64,000 bases of DNA from Methylohalobius sp964654415 (lineage in GTDB: Bacteria > Pseudomonadota > Gammaproteobacteria > Methylococcales > Methylothermaceae): NCBI GenBank assembly GCA_964654415.1, contig CAZZIP010000009.1:36396-100395 (forward strand), given 5' to 3'. Numbering within the stretch: position 1 is the first letter of the stretch; every line of letters starts with the position of its first letter. Shown piece after piece: positions 16,970 through 23,683 of this stretch. A program made the position numbers and the translations under genes. Below the pieces are notes generated by a model. That model searched no databases, was not told the DNA's origin, and saw nothing but the letters and a program-made list of their open reading frames with translations.

Positions 16970-17128
16970 GGGCAGACCTACGTGTCTGCCCCGATAATCC
17001 GGGCGCACACACAGGTGCGCCCCTACGTGTTTGTCCCGATGAAACAGGTGCACCTGTAGGGGCAGACCTACGTGTCTGCCCTGATAATACGGGTGCACAC
17101 ATGGGCGCACACGCAGGTGCGCCCCTAC
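16950..17128. repeat. Cluster of RAYT-associated palindromic repeats (array 1)
   Basis: Several diverged units are joined head to tail. Recurrent modules are GTAGGGGCAGACCTACGTGT plus CTGCCC, and GGGCGCACACGCAGGTGCGC plus CCCTAC; each can fold as an imperfect hairpin ending in the GTAGGGGC/GCCCCTAC pair. The same modules recur at 19077-19200, and perfect 28-base versions lie inside both RAYT reading frames. They resemble REP/BIME elements mobilised by REP-associated tyrosine transposases. They overlap the end of the ceramidase-like gene. Confidence 0.85.
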
Positions 17129-17261
17129 TTTTGGGGCAAAATTATTAAACTGAAGTAGGTGAAACAAGAAGATCACAGCGGTTCGGGTGCCCCGAGCAAG
17201 GCAGAGGAATTGGACCATGGCGGGTGAGGGGCGAGAGATACCAGATTGATTGGTTAGCCTT

Positions 17262-17790
17262 ATGCCGCAAATATTCGACAACATCGAGCTGAAGCTGATA
17301 CAAGGGCTCCACCGCGCCTTGCCTGCGGCCACTGCCTGCTCCTTCTGCGTTGGGTACCTAAACCTGCGCGGCTGGGATCGGCTGGCTGATCTCGTCGAAG
17401 ACCTGCAGGGCGGTGATGAGGACCACGCCTGCCGCGTGCTCGTCGGGATGCATCGCCCGCCGGAGGAAGAGATGAAAGCGCTCGCCGGCCTTAAGCCAAG
17501 GTCTCAAATCGTTGACGGTCCCATGCTCGCCCGGCTCAAGCGCCGCATCACCGAGAGCTTCAAAGGGCAGCTCGAGTTTGGCGTGCCGTCGGCACAAGCG
17601 GAGGCTGCTCTTCGCCGACTGGCGAGTCAGCTTCGGGCGCGCAAAGTTTTTCTCAAAGCCTTCTTGTGCTTGTGCCCTGAACGATATTGTTTTTGACGTG
17701 TTGGGTCTGACTCCTAGCGAGCGCGAGGCGGTGTATGAGGCGGTGGTCAATTTGGTGCAGGCGCGGTTGGAGAAGGCACGGAGTATGTAG
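17262..17790 (+). pseudogene. Collapsed remnant: PLD/SNF2-type helicase N-terminus joined to DNA methyltransferase C-terminus
   Basis: From ATG 17262 the frame reads MPQIFDNIELKLIQGL, then FCVGYLNLRGWDRLADLVED and RLASQLRARKVFLKAF. This matches the N-terminal PLD-like region of SNF2-family helicases found in restriction and defence islands. It then ends early (stop 17694-17696). In the +1 frame the following DNA encodes LNDIVFDVLGLTPSEREAVY then EAVVNLVQARLEKARSM, a C-terminus I associate with Eco57I-type class I DNA methyltransferases. The junction is near 17660-17685. A deletion that fused two ends of a helicase-methyltransferase locus would explain this. Not functional. Confidence 0.65.
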
Positions 17791-17792
17791 CC

Positions 17793-18437
17793 ATGCGGTA
17801 TGACCAGCATGAGCGACCGGTCGGTCGCCCCAACCGCCGCAGCCTCCGCCTGAAGGGCTACGATTATTCGCAGGCGGGGGCGTATTTCATCACCATCGTG
17901 TCCCAGGATCGGGCGTGTTTATTTGGCGAGGTGGTAAATGGAGAAATGCGGTTGAATGAATTTGGCGAATTCGTGCGCGACGAATGGTTTCAATCGGCGC
18001 AAATACGCCAGGAAATCCAATTGAACCCGGACGAATTTGTGGTCATGCCCAATCACATCCACGGGGTCGTTTGGATTGTGGGTGACGGCGCATCCGTAGG
18101 GGCGCACGGCCGTGCGCCCCTACCAATGCAACGCATGCCCCGGTCGTTGGCGTCGTTCATCGCCGGTTTTAAATCGGCCGTCACCAAACGTATCAACGAA
18201 CGGCGCGGTACGCCCGGCCTTCCCGTCTGGCAACGCAATTATTACGAACACATCGTCCGCGATGATGATGAATTACGCCGCATTCGGGAATACATCACCA
18301 ACAACCCGTTGCAATGGGCCTTGGATCGGGAAAACCCGCATGTCGTAGGGGCGCATGGCCATGCGCCCCTACTCTCAAAGTCCGGGTTGCAGATAAGGGT
18401 AAGGTTACCGCGAAATGGGCTAGGAGATACAGCATGA
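17793..18437 (+). CDS. REP-associated tyrosine transposase (RAYT, Y1-transposase family)
   Basis: 214 residues. The N-terminus LRLKGYDYSQAGAYFITIVS is the TnpA_REP start. The HUH-type metal motif is VVMPNHIHGVVW, and the catalytic helix is RNYYEHIVRDDDELRRIREY with its Tyr, followed by ITNNPLQWALD. Two perfect repeat palindromes lie in frame: 18096-18123 encodes VGAHGRAPL between the HUH motif and the helix, and 18345-18372 encodes VGAHGHAPL near the C-terminus. It starts 2 bases after the methyltransferase remnant. Residues for single-strand cleavage are present, so it may be active, but the insertions could affect folding. Confidence 0.85.
   Translation: MRYDQHERPVGRPNRRSLRLKGYDYSQAGAYFITIVSQDRACLFGEVVNGEMRLNEFGEFVRDEWFQSAQIRQEIQLNPDEFVVMPNHIHGVVWIVGDGASVGAHGRAPLPMQRMPRSLASFIAGFKSAVTKRINERRGTPGLPVWQRNYYEHIVRDDDELRRIREYITNNPLQWALDRENPHVVGAHGHAPLLSKSGLQIRVRLPRNGLGDTA
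18096..18123. repeat. Perfect 28-base RAYT palindrome inside the transposase gene (unit 1)
   Basis: Each half is GTAGGGGCGCACGG; the full 28 bases are a perfect inverted repeat. Both ends carry the GTAGGGGC/GCCCCTAC pair seen in the arrays. Its position between conserved transposase motifs shows an insertion that kept the reading frame. Confidence 0.93.
18345..18372. repeat. Perfect 28-base RAYT palindrome inside the transposase gene (unit 2)
   Basis: Half-site GTAGGGGCGCATGG, a perfect inverted repeat, differing from unit 1 by one base per half. An identical copy with the same 5' flank occurs at 19410-19437. It encodes VGAHGHAPL in the RAYT C-terminus. Confidence 0.93.
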
Positions 18438-18631
18438 CCAGCATCACCATTGTTTTATCTGAGGACCGGTTACAGCAGTTACAACAGATAGCCACCCGTT
18501 TTCACGTTACTCCTGAAGAGTTGGTGCGCATCAGCGTCGAAGAATTGCTTTCGCGTCCTGAGGAAGAATTCCGCAGAGCACTGGAGTATGTGTTACGGAA
18601 GAATACCGAACTCTATCAGCGGTTGGCTTGA
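18434..18631 (+). CDS. Small antitoxin-like protein partnered with Doc
   Basis: 65 residues: MTSITIVLSEDRLQQLQQIA, then RFHVTPEELVRISVEELLSR, and a charged C-terminal helix. The pattern (one strand, then helix-turn-helix and a tail) fits a ribbon-helix-helix type antitoxin rather than classical Phd. It starts by ATGA overlap with the RAYT gene, preceded by TAGGAG, and its stop overlaps the Doc start (TGATG), the usual antitoxin-toxin order. Expected to repress the operon and bind the toxin. Confidence 0.75.
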   Translation: MTSITIVLSEDRLQQLQQIATRFHVTPEELVRISVEELLSRPEEEFRRALEYVLRKNTELYQRLA

Positions 18632-19020
18632 TGCGCTACCTCACTCTGCGTGAGACGTTGGAGATTTATCAGCGCGTGATGCAACAATCGGGTGGCCTCA
18701 TCGGCATTCGTGATCTGGGTGCATTGGAGTCGGCAGTGGCACAGCCACGGATGACTTTCGGCGGAGAAGAGCTGTATCCGACGGTTGTCGAGAAAGCGGC
18801 GGCACTTGGCTTCTCACTCATCCAAAATCATCCATTTGTGGATGGTAACAAACGAACAGCGCACGCGGCTATGGAAACGTTCCTTGTGTTGAATGGGTAT
18901 GAAATTGGCGCACCCGTGGATGAACAAGAAAAAGTGATTCTTCAGATTGCGTCAGGCGAGATGCACCGACATACCTTTGTGCACTGGCTGGATGCTCACG
19001 TCGAGCCAAAGGGATGGTGA
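18631..19020 (+). CDS. doc: Doc/Fic-type toxin
   Basis: 129 residues from ATG 18631. The Fic/Doc motif is HPFVDGNKRTAHAAMETFL, fitting HxFx[DN][AG]NKR. Upstream LTLRETLEIYQRV and SGGLIGIRDLGALESAVAQP are typical of the Doc family (death-on-curing), and the 125-130 residue length is right. Phage P1 Doc phosphorylates EF-Tu; the same activity is expected but not shown here. It is coupled to the antitoxin gene, and its 3' end overlaps the truncated RAYT by 7 bases. Confidence 0.88.
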   Translation: MRYLTLRETLEIYQRVMQQSGGLIGIRDLGALESAVAQPRMTFGGEELYPTVVEKAAALGFSLIQNHPFVDGNKRTAHAAMETFLVLNGYEIGAPVDEQEKVILQIASGEMHRHTFVHWLDAHVEPKGW

Positions 19021-19076
19021 CATCCTCATTCATGCCCAACCATTTCCATGGAATTATCATGATAATGTCCAACCCT

Positions 19077-19200
19077 GTAGGGGCAGACCTATGTGTCTGC
19101 CCCGATGAAACGGGCGGACACACAGATGTGGGCGCACACACAGGTGCGCCCCTACGTGTTTGTCCCGATGATACGGGCGCACACGCAGGTGCGCCCCTAC
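19077..19200. repeat. Palindromic repeat array 2, inside the truncated RAYT
   Basis: Three to four units of the same two modules as array 1: GTAGGGGCAGACCTATGTGT followed by CTGCCC, and two copies of a GGGCGCACAC(A/G)CAGGTGCGCC-type hairpin each ending CCTAC. The whole block stays open in the RAYT frame and is translated as repeated GAH(T/A)GAPL segments. Confidence 0.85.
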
Positions 19201-19409
19201 CGGAAATCATCCAATGGTTCAAAACGATGACCACCAATGAATACATCCGCGGCGTCAAACAATCTGGCTGGCCGCCGTTTCGCGGCCGGTTGTGGCAACG
19301 CAATTATTACGAACACATCATCCGCAACGATGATGAATTACGCCGCATTCGGGAATACATCACCAACAACCCGTTGCAATGGGCCTTGGATCGGGAAAAC
19401 CCGCATGTC

Positions 19410-19437
19410 GTAGGGGCGCATGGCCATGCGCCCCTAC
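19410..19437. repeat. Perfect 28-base RAYT palindrome (unit 3, copy of unit 2)
   Basis: Identical to 18345-18372 (half-site GTAGGGGCGCATGG) with matching upstream flank, inside the truncated RAYT. Confidence 0.92.
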
Positions 19438-19544
19438 CCGAGGATGAACTCCCAGAGGGAGAGGGAAAGCAGCGGCGAGGCGCTGTCGGCAGCCTGGGCG
19501 GCGTGAGAGAATAACAGCCGATCAAAAACGCACGCGAGGAGACG

Positions 19545-20570
19545 ATGGCAGAGACGATTTCAGCTCCGTTCATGTTCGACCTGCAAGGTCCAGAGCTTTC
19601 TCCAGAGGAGCGCGAATGGCTCGCCCACCCGAAGGTGGGAGGAATCATTTTATTTTCCCGCAACTACGAGGAGCCCACCCAGATAAAAGCGCTGATCGCC
19701 GATATCCGGCGCGCGGCGAGAAGGCCGATTCTGATCGCCGTCGATCAGGAAGGCGGGAGGGTACAGCGGTTTCGGCAAGGGTTCACGCGCCTGCCGCCGG
19801 CGGCTCGATTCGGTGCCTGGTACCTTAAGGACCGACAGGCGGCGCTCGAAGCAGCCGAAGCGGCCGGTTTCCTGACGGCTGCCGAGCTGCGGGCGGTGGA
19901 TGTGGATTTGAGCTTTGCCCCAGTTTTGGACGTAGACAGCAAGGTCAGCGAGGTAATCGGCGATCGGGCGTTCGCTGACGATCCTGAAGCAGTCGCTGCG
20001 TTGGCCGGGGCGTTTGCCCGCGGGATGCGGCGTGCCGGGATGGCAGCGGTGGGCAAACATTTCCCAGGGCACGGCGGGGTAGCGGCCGATTCCCACCTGA
20101 CTTTGCCGGAGGACGGGCGGCGGCTTGTTGAACTTGAGGCACGCGATCTTTTGCCGTTTCAGCGCCTGATCGGGGAAGGTCTTGCGGCGGTGATGTGCGC
20201 CCACGTGCGCTATCCCGAGGTGGATTTGCTCCCGGCTGGATTCTCAGCAGTCTGGATCCAAACCATTTTGCGGCGGAAAATGGGATTTACCGGAGCGATC
20301 TTCAGCGACGATCTGGCGATGGCGGGAGCGGCTGGGATGGGAGACCTCCAGGCGCGCGCGGAGGCCGCTCTGGCTGCTGGATGTGATATGCTCTTGGCGT
20401 GTAACTGCCCGGCTGAAAGCGTCAGGCTGCTCGATACCGTAAGGTGGCGGCCGAATTCCGAACACGCTTTGAGGCTGCATAGGCTGCAAGGGCAAAAGAT
20501 AACGATAGACCAACGCACGGTCGAGACAGCACGCCAGATGATAAAAAGCCAAAATGGGGAGAAAGAATGA
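19545..20570 (+). CDS. nagZ: Beta-N-acetylhexosaminidase, murein recycling
   Basis: 341 residues, identical in length to E. coli NagZ. The GH3 core shows IAVDQEGGRVQRF, DLSFAPVLDV, the catalytic loop AVGKHFPGHGGVAADSH (His of the Asp-His dyad) and the nucleophile region GAIFSDDLAMAGA (Asp). It removes GlcNAc from anhydro-muropeptides in the cytoplasm, feeding the pathway that Mpl, encoded earlier, also serves. It heads a tight operon: the next gene starts by ATGA overlap. Confidence 0.95.
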   Translation: MAETISAPFMFDLQGPELSPEEREWLAHPKVGGIILFSRNYEEPTQIKALIADIRRAARRPILIAVDQEGGRVQRFRQGFTRLPPAARFGAWYLKDRQAALEAAEAAGFLTAAELRAVDVDLSFAPVLDVDSKVSEVIGDRAFADDPEAVAALAGAFARGMRRAGMAAVGKHFPGHGGVAADSHLTLPEDGRRLVELEARDLLPFQRLIGEGLAAVMCAHVRYPEVDLLPAGFSAVWIQTILRRKMGFTGAIFSDDLAMAGAAGMGDLQARAEAALAAGCDMLLACNCPAESVRLLDTVRWRPNSEHALRLHRLQGQKITIDQRTVETARQMIKSQNGEKE

Positions 20571-20959
20571 GCAATGTCAATAAGTTTTTGTTGGGGATTG
20601 TTGCTGGCCAGGTGGTGTTGCTTTTGTTTTTCGGGGCGTTCGAATTTGAGAAGGTGATCGTCGCCATGTATGGGGGAATGTGGATAGGCATAACAATTGC
20701 CATGTTCGTGCTCAAGCACGCCAATCCCCACTGGTACACTGAAGTGCTAGCGGGAGTCTTTGGCGTCCAGGCGGTGGTGTTCATCGGGCTGGACCTTGCC
20801 CGGGCGAGCCCGGACCTGGTCGAAAGCTCCGGGTTTTTGGCCATCGGCGTGTGGATCGGCGTGTTGATCGGGCTGTTGCTCAATACCTTGGCCGCGCTGG
20901 AAAAGCGCCTGACAGAGCATAATACCTCTGAAGTTAAATCCGAAGATGAGCAGGCTTGA
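20567..20959 (+). CDS. Small four-TM membrane protein, function unknown
   Basis: 130 residues, about four hydrophobic segments (FLLGIVAGQVVLLLFFGAF, VAMYGGMWIGITIAMFVL, VLAGVFGVQAVVFIGLDLA, IGVWIGVLIGLLLNTLAALE) and a charged C-terminal tail. I do not recognise a family. Its ATG overlaps the nagZ stop and its end overlaps the phosphoribosyltransferase start by 14 bases, so it is firmly part of the operon. Confidence 0.65.
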   Translation: MSNVNKFLLGIVAGQVVLLLFFGAFEFEKVIVAMYGGMWIGITIAMFVLKHANPHWYTEVLAGVFGVQAVVFIGLDLARASPDLVESSGFLAIGVWIGVLIGLLLNTLAALEKRLTEHNTSEVKSEDEQA

Positions 20960-21497
20960 AGAAATAAAGCGCGTTTATGCTAACGCCGAGCGCCTGTATA
21001 CCCCAGATGAAGTCAAGGCGGCTCTAGTACAGATGGCTGAAGAGATCGGCCGCGACCTAGCGGGCACTGACCCGGTGGTGCTGTGTGTGCTCAACGGCGG
21101 TATCATCCCCACTGGTAAACTGCTTTCCAAGCTTTCTTTCCCGCTGGAGCTGGACAGTGTCCACGCCACCCGTTACCGCGGCAAGACGGAGGGTACGCAG
21201 CTACACTGGTTTTATGAGCCGAGCATCGATCTGGCTGGGCGGGTGGTGCTGCTGGTAGATGACGTGCTAGATCAGGGGATGACGCTCGCGGCGATTCGCG
21301 ACTGGTGCTTTAAGCGCCAGGCGGCAGCCGTTAAAATCGCGGTGCTGGTGGACAAGCGCCTAGCTGTCCCTAAACCCTGCCGGGCCGATTACATCGGGCT
21401 TGAGGCCGACGACCGCTATCTGTTCGGTTACGGGATGGATTACAAGGGCTATCTGCGCAACGCGCCGGGAATCTTTGCGGTGAGGAATGAAGAATGA
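20946..21497 (+). CDS. Hypoxanthine/guanine phosphoribosyltransferase family protein
   Basis: 183 residues with the type I PRTase fold. The PRPP loop is VVLLVDDVLDQGMTLAAIRD, an upstream VVLCVLNGGIIPTGKLLSKL supplies the flexible-loop side, and a DYIGLEADDRYLFGYGMDYK segment is the purine-contacting C-terminus. In pseudomonads a similar gene is annotated as hypoxanthine-guanine PRTase. The next gene makes hypoxanthine from methylthioinosine, so this enzyme would salvage the product to IMP. It overlaps both neighbours. Confidence 0.85.
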   Translation: MSRLEEIKRVYANAERLYTPDEVKAALVQMAEEIGRDLAGTDPVVLCVLNGGIIPTGKLLSKLSFPLELDSVHATRYRGKTEGTQLHWFYEPSIDLAGRVVLLVDDVLDQGMTLAAIRDWCFKRQAAAVKIAVLVDKRLAVPKPCRADYIGLEADDRYLFGYGMDYKGYLRNAPGIFAVRNEE

Positions 21498-22237
21498 GGC
21501 TGGCGGTGATCGGCGGCTCGGGTTTGAGTCGCCTGGAAGGCTTAGAACAAGTCCGGCGTGAATGCGTCTCGACCCCTTACGGCGCGCCCTCCGCTCCGCT
21601 GGTCTGTGGCCGCCTGGGAGAAATGGAGTTGATTTTCCTGGCCCGCCACGGCGAAGGACACACCATCCCGCCGCACCGGGTCAATTACCGCGCCAATCTC
21701 GCCGCCCTCAAGCAAGTTGGGGTCACTCACGTGATCGCAGTGGCGGCGGTCGGTGGTATCACCCCTAAGATGGCTCCCCAGACGCTGGTAGTACCGGACC
21801 AACTCATCGACTATACCTACGGCCGCGCCCATACCTTCTTCGAGCCGGAAGATGGCCCTGTCACCCATGTGGACTTTACCTACCCTTACAGCGAGCCGCT
21901 GCGACGCCGGCTGCTTGAAGCGGCCAGTCTCAGTGGGCTCGAGGCGATCGACGGCGCCTGCTATGGGTGCACTCAGGGGCCGCGCTTGGAAACCGCCGCT
22001 GAAATTCGCCGTTTGGAACGCGACGGCTGCGATCTGGTGGGAATGACCGGCATGCCGGAGGCCGCTTTGGCCCGCGAGCTCGAGCTGGAATATGCTTGTC
22101 TTGCAGTCGTCGTCAATTGGGCTGCTGGCAAAACCGAAGGAATCGTGACGATGGCCGAAATCGAGCGCCATCTGAGCATTGGAATGGGAAAGGTGATAAA
22201 GTTGCTCAAAGCTTTTACCAGGGCCAATGGCGCGTGA
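21494..22237 (+). CDS. S-methyl-5'-thioinosine phosphorylase (MTAP/PNP family)
   Basis: 247 residues beginning MRLAVIGGSGLSRLEGLE. The phosphate loop ARHGEGHTIPPHRVNYRANL and GPRLETAAEIRRLERDGCDL, VGMTGMPEAALARELELEY are diagnostic of the MTAP family. The short length (about 245) and an N-terminus without the typical MTAP insert fit the MTI phosphorylase described in Pseudomonas aeruginosa (PA3004). It splits methylthioinosine into hypoxanthine and methylthioribose-1-phosphate. ATGA overlap with the PRTase gene makes a two-step salvage module. Confidence 0.85.
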   Translation: MRLAVIGGSGLSRLEGLEQVRRECVSTPYGAPSAPLVCGRLGEMELIFLARHGEGHTIPPHRVNYRANLAALKQVGVTHVIAVAAVGGITPKMAPQTLVVPDQLIDYTYGRAHTFFEPEDGPVTHVDFTYPYSEPLRRRLLEAASLSGLEAIDGACYGCTQGPRLETAAEIRRLERDGCDLVGMTGMPEAALARELELEYACLAVVVNWAAGKTEGIVTMAEIERHLSIGMGKVIKLLKAFTRANGA

Positions 22238-22249
22238 CGGCTCCTAAAA

Positions 22250-22255
22250 TATACT
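22250..22255 (+). promoter_or_regulatory. Possible -10 element before glmU
   Basis: TATACT in the 69-base gap between the phosphorylase gene and glmU, about 50 bases before the glmU ATG. No good -35 hexamer is at the right distance. It could allow glmUS to be transcribed separately from the salvage operon. Confidence 0.3.
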
Positions 22256-22306
22256 ATGATTTAATCGAAGGTTTCAGTCCGCTATCAGCGCTGGGAACAA
22301 TCGCTT

Positions 22307-23668
22307 ATGCCATTGAATATCGTCATCCTTGCGGCAGGCCAGGGAACGCGGATGCGCTCTGATATTCCCAAAGTGCTGCATTGCCTAGGCGGCAAGCCTT
22401 TGCTGCAGCACGTCTATGAACTGGCCCGGGAATTGAGTCCAGAAATGATCGCCATCGTTTATGGCCACGGTGCCCAACGGATTTTGAGCCGCTTTTCCGA
22501 CTGGCCCGTCATTTGGGTAGAACAAGCCTTACAGTTAGGCACCGGGCATGCGGTTCAGCAGGCATTGCCGTATCTCCAGGAAGATGCGATGGTCCTGGTG
22601 CTGTATGGGGATGTTCCGCTGCTGCGCAGGGAAACGCTGGAGAAACTGCTCAGCGCGGCAGATGAAAACACCCTAGGGCTGCTGACGGCGATTATGGACA
22701 ATCCGACAGGATACGGTCGCATCGTCCGCGACGCCGAAGGTCGGGTGTCGAGGATCGCGGAGGAGAAAGACGCCAGCCTTGAGGAGAAGAATATCCGCGA
22801 GGTCAATACCGGCATCCTGGCGCTTCCGGCTTGCAGGCTCAAGACCTGGTTGGCGAAGCTGGACAATGCGAATGCCCAGGGAGAGTATTATCTGACCGAT
22901 ATCGTCGCGATGGCGGTGGCCGATGGGGTTGGTATCCAGACGCTCAACGCTCCCCCCGACGAGGTGGCCGGGGTCAACGACAAGCGCCAGCTTGCGGACT
23001 TGGAACGGGTGTACCAGCGCCGCCAGGCCGATGCCTTACTCCAGCAGGGGGTGACGCTGCGCGACCCAAGTAGGTTCGATCTTCGGGGCAGGATCGAAGC
23101 AGTCGGACGCGACGTGGAGATCGACGTCAACGTCATCCTGGAAGGAAGGATACGCATCGGCGATCGGGTCAGGATCGGCCCCAACGTGGTGCTCAAAGAC
23201 GTGGTCATCGGCGACGAGGTGGAGATTTTAGCGGGAAGCGTGATCGAGCAGGCCCGAATCGGTGCCAGAAGCCGCATAGGGCCGTTCGCCCGAATCCGCC
23301 CGGAGACGGTGCTCGCCGAAGAGACACACATCGGCAATTTCGTCGAGATCAAAAAATCCAGCATCGGTCCCGGTTCTAAGGTCAACCACTTAAGCTATAT
23401 CGGCGATGCCGAAATCGGAGCGGGGGTCAACGTCGGGGCGGGGACCATCACCTGTAATTACGATGGGGTGAACAAACACAAGACGGTCATCGAAGACGGA
23501 GCCTTCATCGGTTCTGACACCCAGCTGGTGGCGCCGGTGCGGGTTGGGCGCGAAGCTACCGTCGGCGCCGGATCCACCATCACCAAAGACGCCCCGGCGG
23601 GCAAGCTGACTTTAAGCCGCTGTCGGCAAATCACCATTGACCATTGGCAACGTCCGCAAAAAACTTGA
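22307..23668 (+). CDS. glmU: Bifunctional UDP-GlcNAc pyrophosphorylase / glucosamine-1-phosphate acetyltransferase
   Basis: 453 residues (E. coli 456). The N-terminal uridyltransferase has IVILAAGQGTRMRSDIPKVL and LYGDVPLL; the C-terminal left-handed beta-helix has repeated hexads (for example RIGDRVRIGPNVVLKDVVIG) and the acetyl-CoA site GAGTITCNYDGVNKHKT. It makes UDP-GlcNAc for murein and lipopolysaccharide. glmS follows after 15 bases with AGGGGAGG as ribosome site, the classic glmUS pair. Confidence 0.96.
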   Translation: MPLNIVILAAGQGTRMRSDIPKVLHCLGGKPLLQHVYELARELSPEMIAIVYGHGAQRILSRFSDWPVIWVEQALQLGTGHAVQQALPYLQEDAMVLVLYGDVPLLRRETLEKLLSAADENTLGLLTAIMDNPTGYGRIVRDAEGRVSRIAEEKDASLEEKNIREVNTGILALPACRLKTWLAKLDNANAQGEYYLTDIVAMAVADGVGIQTLNAPPDEVAGVNDKRQLADLERVYQRRQADALLQQGVTLRDPSRFDLRGRIEAVGRDVEIDVNVILEGRIRIGDRVRIGPNVVLKDVVIGDEVEILAGSVIEQARIGARSRIGPFARIRPETVLAEETHIGNFVEIKKSSIGPGSKVNHLSYIGDAEIGAGVNVGAGTITCNYDGVNKHKTVIEDGAFIGSDTQLVAPVRVGREATVGAGSTITKDAPAGKLTLSRCRQITIDHWQRPQKT

Positions 23669-23683
23669 GGGGAGGTAATTCCT

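Larger units (their letters stand above)
19014..19514 (+). pseudogene. Truncated second RAYT with in-frame repeat expansion
   Basis: The frame begins right at the HUH region (SSFMPNHFHGIIMIMSN), lacking the first ~65 residues of a RAYT. It continues through a repeat-derived segment (PVGADLCVCPDETGGHTDVG, then AHTGAPLRVCPDDTGAHAGA), then PEIIQWFKTMTTNEYIRGVK and the catalytic helix RNYYEHIIRNDDELRRIREY. It ends after another VGAHGHAPL palindrome. The apparent ATG lies within the doc 3' end. The missing N-terminus makes it a remnant. Its last part (19293-19437) is almost identical to 18228-18372 of the first RAYT. Confidence 0.8.

Noticed and set aside
16950..17128. CRISPR-like repeats
   Set aside because: Units are palindromic, diverged and adjacent with no unique spacers of uniform length, and no cas genes are near. 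They fit RAYT/REP repeats.
17250..17696. A functional short protein from the helicase-like frame
   Set aside because: It stops soon after the PLD-like N-terminal region, and methyltransferase sequence continues in another frame, so it is a scar.
23669..23683. glmS ribozyme/riboswitch
   Set aside because: Only 15 bases lie between glmU and glmS, with a ribosome site in them. No ribozyme core is present.
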